6,278 nucleotides of DNA from Chloroflexota bacterium. Lineage in GTDB: Bacteria; Chloroflexota; Anaerolineae; 4572-78; J111. The stretch's first letter is position 1. The number at the start of each line of letters is the position of its first letter. Below the pieces are notes generated by a model. The model did not search any database and was not told the DNA's origin. It worked only from the letters and a program-made list of their open reading frames with translations. Shown one piece after another: positions 1 through 4,562 of this stretch. The stretch covers positions 1 to 6,278 of the forward strand of contig RFJF01000035.1 of the NCBI GenBank assembly GCA_003695455.1, written 5' to 3'. Both the position numbers and the translations under genes were made by a program.

Positions 1-17
1 TGGACAGATTTGCGCTG

Positions 18-944
18 CTACAGCAATTCGGTTGGCTGCTGCCGGATGAATATTTTTTCCAGAATAGCAATCAGCAAAAAGAACGTCATGCCCGTTAAGG
101 CGGCAAAGAGAATGCTGGCCCACAATTTTTCCGGGCCGGTGGCATAATATTGATTAAAATTCAGGATGATTCGCCCCAAACCGTCGGCAATGCCAGATGG
201 CAGCTCGCCGATAATGGCCCCCACCACGCTGGCTGTGGCCGAAATTTTGAGCGCCACAAAAATAAACGGCAGGGCAGCCGGAACGCGTAGTTTCCACAAA
301 ATATCCCAGGTAGAGGCAGCGTAGGAGTGCATCAACTCGACGGCCGTGGGTTCCGGAGAACGCAACCCGCGCAACGTGTTGATGGTAACCGGAAAAAAGG
401 TGAGATAGGCCGCAATCACGGCCACAGAAAACCAGTTGCCGCCCAGCCAGATTACCACCATGGGGGCAATGGCCAGCAGCGGCACCGTTTGCGAAGCCAC
501 CACGTAGGGCAGCAAACCTCGCTCAAGCAGGCCGGAGTGGGCAAACAAAACGCCCAACGCAAAGCCCAACACTCCGCCAATAACAAACCCGGCCAGCGCT
601 TCCTGCAATGTAAACAGCGAGGCCCTGAAAAGAATGGTCAGCAGAATATCCTCGCTGCCGCGCCGGGGCGGTTCAAAAATGGTCAGTACAATTTCTTTGG
701 ATGGCGGCATGGCGCGGTCATCGGCGCGGACCGGAAGTTCAATCTCACACAAGCCCAGACTTTGGCACAGCGGGCCGGGCACGCGTTCATCGCCAACTTT
801 TACCGGTGCTGTCCCGCGCAGATATTTGCCGCCCGGGGCGGCCAACAGTTTGTAACCTTCCCAGACCAACACCAGCAGCACCACAATAATAAAAAAATAA
901 AGCGCCGGTTTGAATCCGTTGAATAACTTTTTTGTGCGGGACAT
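18..944 (-). CDS. ABC transporter inner-membrane permease, SsuC/TauC/ThiX-like (BPD_transp_1)
   Basis: A 308-residue membrane subunit of an ABC importer, which would form the translocation channel together with an ATPase and a binding protein that are not in the window. Hydrophobic segments lie at about residues 14-34, 112-135, 144-167, 173-194, 224-246 and 274-298, giving six predicted helices. The family's PPSKEIVLTIF-type segment (residues 80-90) precedes helix 2. The cytoplasmic EAA loop that docks the ATPase is at about 204-226 (SYAASTWDILWKLRVPAALP), close to the consensus of the nitrate/sulfonate/taurine/pyrimidine group. Residues 35-79 form an extra stretch between helix 1 and the family core, with Cys60 and Cys66. 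The start is supported by GGTGAG 8 nt upstream of ATG. It shares a strand with the two catabolic genes but is separated from them by 511 bp, so it may have its own promoter. The substrate cannot be read from sequence; a pyrimidine or omega-amino compound is inferred from the neighbours only. Confidence 0.9.
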   Translation of the reverse strand: MSRTKKLFNGFKPALYFFIIVVLLVLVWEGYKLLAAPGGKYLRGTAPVKVGDERVPGPLCQSLGLCEIELPVRADDRAMPPSKEIVLTIFEPPRRGSEDILLTILFRASLFTLQEALAGFVIGGVLGFALGVLFAHSGLLERGLLPYVVASQTVPLLAIAPMVVIWLGGNWFSVAVIAAYLTFFPVTINTLRGLRSPEPTAVELMHSYAASTWDILWKLRVPAALPFIFVALKISATASVVGAIIGELPSGIADGLGRIILNFNQYYATGPEKLWASILFAALTGMTFFLLIAILEKIFIRQQPTELL

Positions 945-952
945 ATCAGGTA

Positions 953-958
953 CTCACC
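953..958 (-). promoter_or_regulatory. Ribosome binding site of the ABC permease
   Basis: The minus strand reads GGTGAG, 8 nt before the ATG at 944. It is the only Shine-Dalgarno-like sequence near this start and fixes the 308-residue reading. A minus-strand ATG overlapping this site opens only a four-codon frame, ending before the permease start, and is probably irrelevant. Confidence 0.6.
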
Positions 959-966
959 ATAGTTGA

Positions 967-1041
967 ACGGGTAACGGAGTTGAAAAAACGGAATTGCGCA
1001 TTACACCCGGAACAGGGCATGGTTACGGAACTATTTACGGA
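967..1041. repeat. Cluster of ACGG direct repeats upstream of the permease
   Basis: ACGG occurs five times on the plus strand: at 967, 974, 988, 1025 and 1037. The first three are 7 and 14 bp apart, and ACGGAGTTG (974-982) and ACGGAATTG (988-996) match at 8 of 9 positions. Two further ACGGA copies lie 12 bp apart. A CCGTT at 1060-1064 gives the same word in the opposite orientation. The cluster lies just upstream of the permease RBS, where a regulator could act, but the words are short. Confidence 0.3.
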
Positions 1042-1215
1042 AAAGAATGAGTGTTCATCCGTTCATCAGACAGAACACCAAACATTCAAAGCCAATCAGA
1101 ATCAATCAAATCACCACCGATTTCTGCTTCTTAAATTGCTTCAGAGTTGGTCGGTGGGCAAACATGTCTGGCTTGTGACAACGGGCATTGCGGCCCCGGG
1201 GGAGTGTCTTTGTTA

Positions 1216-1243
1216 TTTGAAGCCACAGGCTTCGCGCTTCAAA
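1216..1243. other. Hairpin with a mutually exclusive alternative stem
   Basis: GAAGCC (1219-1224) and GGCTTC (1228-1233) form a perfect 6-bp stem with a 3-nt loop. TTTGAAG (1216-1222) can instead pair with CTTCAAA (1237-1243), 7 bp, using the same left-hand bases, so the two folds exclude each other. In a permease transcript this would sit in the 5' leader. Whether either fold is used cannot be told from sequence. Confidence 0.35.
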
Positions 1244-1265
1244 CTGGACAAAAGAAGGTCAATCC

Positions 1266-1288
1266 TGGCAATTATGGCATAATTGCCA
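1266..1288. promoter_or_regulatory. 10-bp perfect palindrome, candidate operator
   Basis: TGGCAATTAT (1266-1275) and ATAATTGCCA (1279-1288) are exact inverted complements around a 3-bp centre. The symmetry and AT-rich core resemble a dimeric repressor site. On the minus strand it contains CATAAT (1276-1271), and TTGATA lies at 1296-1291, a possible -10/-35 pair for the permease, although the 14-bp spacer is short. Binding protein unknown. Confidence 0.45.
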
Positions 1289-1289
1289 C

Positions 1290-1318
1290 TTATCAACTTT
1301 AATAAATTGAGTTGATAA
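1290..1318. repeat. 9-bp inverted repeat
   Basis: TTATCAACT (1290-1298) and AGTTGATAA (1310-1318) are exact complements with an 11-bp spacer. It abuts the 1266-1288 palindrome with one base between, so the two form a compound symmetric element. The arm-to-arm centre distance is 20 bp, about two helical turns, which would suit a dimeric DNA-binding protein. Confidence 0.4.
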
Positions 1319-1334
1319 TGCTAAACATAATTTA

Positions 1335-1373
1335 CGCCATTTTTGTTGATTGTGCAAGTTGGCAAAAATAGCG
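1335..1373 (-). repeat. 11-bp imperfect inverted repeat
   Basis: CGCCATTTTTG (1335-1345) and CAAAAATAGCG (1363-1373) complement each other except at one position, which would be a G-U pair in RNA from the minus strand. The spacer is 17 nt. A minus-strand transcript could therefore form an unbroken 11-bp stem downstream of the stronger 1396-1444 stem. Function unknown; it may belong to the 3' end of the catabolic operon. Confidence 0.35.
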
Positions 1374-1395
1374 CTGCAAGTAGCAAACAGACATT

Positions 1396-1444
1396 GTGTT
1401 ACGTGCTGCGGTCAAACCGAATGATTTTGCGCAGCACGTAACAC
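1396..1444 (-). terminator. Perfect 15-bp hairpin after the dehydrogenase gene
   Basis: GTGTTACGTGCTGCG (1396-1410) and CGCAGCACGTAACAC (1430-1444) are exact inverted complements with a 19-nt loop. The stem begins 11 nt beyond the dehydrogenase stop codon on the minus strand. A 15-bp perfect stem there is very unlikely by chance. It is followed on the minus strand by AATGTCTGTTTG, which is only mildly T-rich, so it is not a textbook intrinsic terminator. It may be a weak terminator or an mRNA 3'-end stabiliser or processing hairpin separating the catabolic pair from the permease. An operator is a less likely alternative because of the long loop. Confidence 0.5.
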
Positions 1445-1455
1445 GGGTTGCTCAC

Positions 1456-2931
1456 CTAAAAGACCCGCGACCATTCCTGCGGCCAGCGTTCGACCACTAC
1501 TTTGGTCTGGGTAAAAAATTCAATCGAGTGGCGGCCCTGGGCGTGCAGGGTGCCAAAAAAGCTGTCTTTCCAGCCGCTAAACGGGAAAAAGGCCATCGGT
1601 GCGGCAACGCCAATGTTGATGCCAATGTTTCCGGCCTGGGCCTGGTTGCGGAATTTGCGGGCCGCCGCCCCGCTTGAGGTGAACAGGCAGGCCATGTTGC
1701 CGTATTTGTTGCTGTTAACAAATTCAATGGCCTGGTCAATGGTATTCAGATGAATCATTGAAACCACCGGCCCAAAAATCTCGGTGCGGGCAATTTCGCT
1801 GTTGGGGTCTACGTTGTTCAGCACGGTGGGCCGCACAAAGTTGCCGGATTCGCCGCCGGGGATGGAGGGGTTGCGCCCGTCTACAAGCAACGACGCACCG
1901 CCATCCACGCCTTTTTGAATCAATCCTTCAATCCGTTCCCGGCTTTGCGGGGTAATTACCGGCCCCATCTGCACCGATTCATCCAGACCGTTGCCCGTAA
2001 CGCGGGTGGCGGCGGCTTCGGCCAGGGTTTCGGTGAAAATGTCGCGGGCTTCACCCACCGTTACCGCCACCGAGGCGGCCAGACAGCGTTGTCCGGCGCA
2101 GCCAAAGAAGGAATCGGCAGCAATTCTGGTGCTCATTTCCACGTCGGCGTCCGGCAAAATGATGATGGGGTTTTTGGCCCCGCCCTGCGCCTGCACCCGC
2201 TTGCCGTTGGCCGCGCCCCGGCTGTAAATGTAACGCGCCACCGGGGTAGACCCCACAAAGCTGATAGCCCGGATGGTGGGATGGTCCAAAATGGCGTCTA
2301 CGGTTTCTTTGGCGCCGTTGACCATATTCATCACCCCTTTGGGCAGACCGGTTTGCTCGATGAGTTTGAAAATTTTGGTGGTGGTCAGCGGCACTTTTTC
2401 TGATGGTTTGACAATGCAGGTGTTGCCCGTGGCAATGGCGTACGGGAAAAACCAGAACGAAATCATTCCGGGGAAGTTGAACGGCACAATCATGGCACAC
2501 ACGCCCACCGGCTGCCGAATCATCATCTCGTCAATGCCGCGGGCAATGTCTTCCATTATCTGGCCCTGCATCAGCATAGGTGTGCCGCAGGCCACCTCAA
2601 CGTTTTCAATGGCCCGTCGCATTTCACCCCGAGATTCGGCCAGCGTTTTGCCGGCTTCCATGGTGATGGTACGGGCCAGGTCCTCAAAATTCTCTTCCAG
2701 CAGCACCTTGAGTTTGAACAGATACTGAATTCGGTCCTCAACCGGCACATTGACCCACTCTTTTTGGGCAGCGGCGGCGGCCTGCGCGGCCCGGTCTACT
2801 TCGGCGCCCGGCGATAGCGGCACCTGTCCCAACACTTCGGCCGTGGCGGGGTTGACCACGTTCAGATAACTTTGGGCAGAGGATTGCACCCATGCCCCAT
2901 CAATATAATTGAGTAATTTGTCTGCGCTCAT
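1456..2931 (-). CDS. mmsA: CoA-acylating methylmalonate/malonate-semialdehyde dehydrogenase
   Basis: A 491-residue cytoplasmic NAD-dependent enzyme of the aldehyde dehydrogenase superfamily, full length for the MmsA/IolA family. These enzymes convert methylmalonate semialdehyde to propionyl-CoA, or malonate semialdehyde to acetyl-CoA, releasing CO2. Visible residues: PFNFP with oxyanion Asn152, KPSEK at 175-179, nucleotide-binding FVGSTP at 225-230, catalytic Cys283 in GCAGQRC, and EIFGPV at 384-389. Two features favour the CoA-acylating branch over ordinary aldehyde oxidation. The general-base Glu of ELGGK-type enzymes is replaced (QGGAKN, 249-254), and Arg282 directly before the cysteine plus Arg106 in RRAIENVE match the two arginines known to bind the substrate carboxylate in Bacillus IolA. 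One departure is Pro255 where the family motif usually reads GAKNH. GAGAGG 7 nt before ATG supports the start. It lies 59 bp after the aminotransferase on the same strand and would use that enzyme's semialdehyde product. The preferred substrate (malonate versus methylmalonate form) is not resolved. Confidence 0.9.
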   Translation of the reverse strand: MSADKLLNYIDGAWVQSSAQSYLNVVNPATAEVLGQVPLSPGAEVDRAAQAAAAAQKEWVNVPVEDRIQYLFKLKVLLEENFEDLARTITMEAGKTLAESRGEMRRAIENVEVACGTPMLMQGQIMEDIARGIDEMMIRQPVGVCAMIVPFNFPGMISFWFFPYAIATGNTCIVKPSEKVPLTTTKIFKLIEQTGLPKGVMNMVNGAKETVDAILDHPTIRAISFVGSTPVARYIYSRGAANGKRVQAQGGAKNPIIILPDADVEMSTRIAADSFFGCAGQRCLAASVAVTVGEARDIFTETLAEAAATRVTGNGLDESVQMGPVITPQSRERIEGLIQKGVDGGASLLVDGRNPSIPGGESGNFVRPTVLNNVDPNSEIARTEIFGPVVSMIHLNTIDQAIEFVNSNKYGNMACLFTSSGAAARKFRNQAQAGNIGINIGVAAPMAFFPFSGWKDSFFGTLHAQGRHSIEFFTQTKVVVERWPQEWSRVF

Positions 2932-2990
2932 TTTAAAACCTCTCGTTAATATTTACGTTAAACGGTCAATTTCTGTGATTTTTTCTCACT
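2932..2990 (-). other. 59-bp spacer within the catabolic pair, with RBS
   Basis: The spacer between the aminotransferase stop and the dehydrogenase ATG is AT-rich and has no strong hairpin. It carries GAGAGG at 2944-2939 on the minus strand, 7 nt before the ATG, as the dehydrogenase RBS. The short distance and the lack of a terminator support co-transcription. Confidence 0.5.
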
Positions 2991-4295
2991 TTAAAGCGAC
3001 ATCTCTTGCACCTGGGCCATGGCGTGGTCCAGTTTCTCAAGCGCCTCATCCACATCGTCTTTGGTAGCAATCAGCGGCGGCGCAATCCGCATGGTGTTGC
3101 CGTACAACCCGCCTTTGCCAATGAGCAGGCCCATTTTACGCGATGTTTCAAGCAAGGCGTTGGCTTGCTTGGGGGCAGGTTCTTTGGTTTGGCGGTCCAG
3201 CACCAATTCCACGCCCTGCATCAGGCCGCGGCCTCGTACATCACCAATGAGCGGATATTTGTCCTGCAAATTGTGCAGGCCATCTGCAAAATGCGCGCCA
3301 ACATCTGCCGTGCGCGCCGGCCCCCATTTGTCTTTCATCTCCTCCAATGTACCGATGGCCGCCGCACACGAAACCGGGTTGCCGCCAAAGGTGCTGATGG
3401 TCAGCCCCGCGCCCACGGTGCTTTCGGCAATTTCGGTGGTGGTGGCTACCGCCGAGAGGGGCATGCCGTTGGCAATGCCTTTGGCCATGGTCATAATATC
3501 GGGGGTGATGCCGCTATGCTGGTGTCCCCACCAGTGGTCGCCGGTGCGGCCAAAGCCGGTCTGCACTTCGTCAATAATCACCAGCCCGCCATTTTCATGC
3601 ACAATTTCAACCGCCGCTTGCAGCCAGTCCGGCGGCAGCGGCACAAATCCGCCCACGCCCTGAATGGGTTCGGCAATGAAGGCCGCAATCCGGCCGGAGG
3701 TCATTGTTTGAATCACGTCCCGAATATCCTCCACGCAGGCCACGCCGCATTCCGGGTAGGTCATTTTGAGCGGGCAGCGATAGCAGTAGGGGTTCATGGC
3801 GTGGCGCACGTAGCCAATATGCACCGGCCCCATTCGCCACGCCGCCTGCCCGGTGAGGGTCATGGCCATTTGTGATTTGCCGCTGTAGCCGTGGCGCAGG
3901 GCAATGATTTCGGTTTTGCCGGTGTAAACCTGGGCAATGATGGCCGCGGTTTCATCGGCGTCTGTGCCGGTGGCGCCAAAGTAGAAGGTGTCCAGCCCGT
4001 CGGGGGTTACCTGGGCCAGGTTTTCGGCCAGAGTTACGTGGGCCTCGTTGGGGTACAACGTTGAGGTGTGCAGCAGTTTGGAGGTTTGTTCGTGAATGTG
4101 CCGGTTGACCGTTGGATTGTTGTGGCCAACGCTGGTGGTTAAAATGCCGCCAAAAAAATCAAGGTACTTGTTGCCATCCACATCCCACACGTACATCCCT
4201 TCACCGCGCTCCAGCGGCAGGGGCGATGAATAATAGAGAATGTGATTAGGCCAAAGATAACGACGTTGTTTCTCTAAAATCTCTTGACTGCCCAT
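2991..4295 (-). CDS. Class III PLP-dependent aminotransferase (AGXT2 / omega-amino acid type)
   Basis: A 434-residue fold-type I aminotransferase, typical length for the class III family. It would move an amino group from an omega-amino acid to a keto acid such as pyruvate or glyoxylate. Seen in order: N-terminal YVWDVDGNKYLDFFGG (35-50), the PLP-phosphate loop GATGTDADE (107-115), HGYSGK (135-140), IIDEVQTGFGRTG (240-252) with Asp242 for the pyridine nitrogen, Schiff-base Lys272 in MAKGI, and STFGGNP (301-307) with Thr302 for the partner subunit's phosphate. It resembles the alanine-glyoxylate aminotransferase 2 / beta-alanine / beta-aminoisobutyrate branch more than GABA or ornithine enzymes, but specificity is inferred. 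A cysteine-rich insert (C171, C174, C183, C187) sits in the middle. The start is supported by AAGGGAG 7 nt upstream. The next gene consumes the semialdehyde expected from beta-alanine or beta-aminoisobutyrate, and the divergent MocR regulator suggests PLP- or substrate-dependent control. Confidence 0.9.
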   Translation of the reverse strand: MGSQEILEKQRRYLWPNHILYYSSPLPLERGEGMYVWDVDGNKYLDFFGGILTTSVGHNNPTVNRHIHEQTSKLLHTSTLYPNEAHVTLAENLAQVTPDGLDTFYFGATGTDADETAAIIAQVYTGKTEIIALRHGYSGKSQMAMTLTGQAAWRMGPVHIGYVRHAMNPYCYRCPLKMTYPECGVACVEDIRDVIQTMTSGRIAAFIAEPIQGVGGFVPLPPDWLQAAVEIVHENGGLVIIDEVQTGFGRTGDHWWGHQHSGITPDIMTMAKGIANGMPLSAVATTTEIAESTVGAGLTISTFGGNPVSCAAAIGTLEEMKDKWGPARTADVGAHFADGLHNLQDKYPLIGDVRGRGLMQGVELVLDRQTKEPAPKQANALLETSRKMGLLIGKGGLYGNTMRIAPPLIATKDDVDEALEKLDHAMAQVQEMSL

Positions 4296-4302
4296 AACGC
4301 TA

Positions 4303-4309
4303 CTCCCTT
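4303..4309 (-). promoter_or_regulatory. Strong ribosome binding site of the aminotransferase
   Basis: The minus strand reads AAGGGAG, 7 nt before the ATG at 4295. This is the best Shine-Dalgarno match in the window, consistent with efficient translation of the first gene of the pair. Confidence 0.65.
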
Positions 4310-4323
4310 GTAGATAGATTTGT

Positions 4324-4385
4324 GGAACGGCCCACGCCGGAGCACGTTCCGGTTGATATTTTTCTGTCCGGCCCGGGGGCCGTTC
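4324..4385. promoter_or_regulatory. Candidate operator: nested inverted repeats between divergent genes
   Basis: GAACGGCCC (4325-4333) and GGGCCGTTC (4377-4385) are exact 9-bp complements whose centres are 52 bp apart, about five helical turns. CGGCCC also occurs in direct orientation at 4328 and 4369 (41 bp apart), the second forming a compact palindrome with GGGCCG at 4377-4382. GGAACG (4324-4329) is mirrored by CGTTCC (4345-4350). MocR-type regulators are known to bind paired, well-separated half-sites between divergent genes, so this is the likeliest site for the adjacent regulator. It sits 29 bp upstream of the aminotransferase start codon. The assignment is inferred from position and symmetry. 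Confidence 0.45.
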
Positions 4386-4387
4386 AT

Positions 4388-4430
4388 CTTGTGGTCAGGT
4401 AACTTGTGAATGAAACGGAGAGATTATGCT
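4388..4430 (+). promoter_or_regulatory. Possible regulator promoter with CTTGTG direct repeat
   Basis: CTTGTG occurs at 4388-4393 and 4403-4408, 15 bp apart. The second copy overlaps TTGTGA (4404-4409), a fair -35 match, with TATGCT (4425-4430) 15 bp downstream as a weak -10. The spacer is short. AT-rich DNA at 4481-4505 offers other -10 choices (TAGTATAT at 4498-4505), and CCAATTT is repeated 8 bp apart at 4470 and 4478. None is decisive. Confidence 0.25.
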
Positions 4431-4546
4431 GAAGAAAGAAGAGCGCTGCAATGAACAACTACTCTACCACCAATTTCCCAATTTTCAAAATATTTTTTAG
4501 TATATCAGGAAATGACCCAAGGGAAAGGGCCATATTTCATCAATTT

Positions 4547-4554
4547 AAAGGTGA
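4547..4554 (+). promoter_or_regulatory. Ribosome binding site that decides the regulator start
   Basis: AAAGGTGA lies 8 nt before ATG 4563. The upstream in-frame ATG at 4512 has AGGA only one base away, too close to work well, and would add 17 residues that do not look like part of the GntR domain. The start at 4563 is preferred. Confidence 0.6.
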
Positions 4555-4562
4555 CATTTGTT

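Larger units (their letters stand above)
945..1455. other. 511-bp intergenic region rich in inverted repeats
   Basis: No convincing gene lies in this stretch between the dehydrogenase stop and the permease start. It is AT-richer than its surroundings. A plus-strand open frame across 932-1282 looks like chance: no RBS, low-complexity composition, no recognisable domain. From right to left (permease transcription direction) it holds a perfect 15-bp stem (1396-1444), an 11-bp imperfect stem (1335-1373), a 9-bp stem (1290-1318), a 10-bp near-gapless palindrome (1266-1288), a small hairpin with an alternative partner (1216-1243), a 7-bp stem around 1114-1157 (CCACCGA/TCGGTGG), four AATCA copies (1094-1113), a 6-bp GTGTTC/GAACAC pair (1051-1078) and repeated ACGG words (967-1041). 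It probably contains the transcript end of the catabolic pair and the promoter, operator and leader of the permease. I see no TPP, FMN or other riboswitch core I can name. Confidence 0.6.

Noticed and set aside
1094..1113. Four AATCA copies as an iteron or CRISPR-like array
   Set aside because: The unit is only 5 bp, spacing is irregular (6, 4 and 5 bp) and there is no spacer structure; simple AT-rich repetition.
1194..1201. CCCCGGGG palindrome in the gap
   Set aside because: An 8-bp GC palindrome with no second copy or context; likely chance.
932..1282. 116-residue plus-strand open frame in the gap
   Set aside because: No RBS, starts inside the permease gene on the other strand, low-complexity composition, no domain, and runs through inverted repeats; best read as chance.
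945..1290. TPP or FMN riboswitch ahead of the permease, suggested by its ThiX/RibX-like family
   Set aside because: I looked for the conserved CUGAGA-type TPP core and the AGGG/GGCGG-type FMN core on the minus strand and saw neither.
1915..2403. Long plus-strand open frames opposite the dehydrogenase, and similar ones opposite the aminotransferase (3006-3875) and permease (327-926)
   Set aside because: They mirror GC-rich real genes, have Arg/His/Gly/Pro-heavy composition, lack an RBS and show no domain.
4512..4562. Upstream in-frame ATG adding 17 residues to the regulator
   Set aside because: Its AGGA is one base from the ATG, while ATG 4563 has AAAGGTGA at 8 nt and begins nearer the normal GntR domain start.
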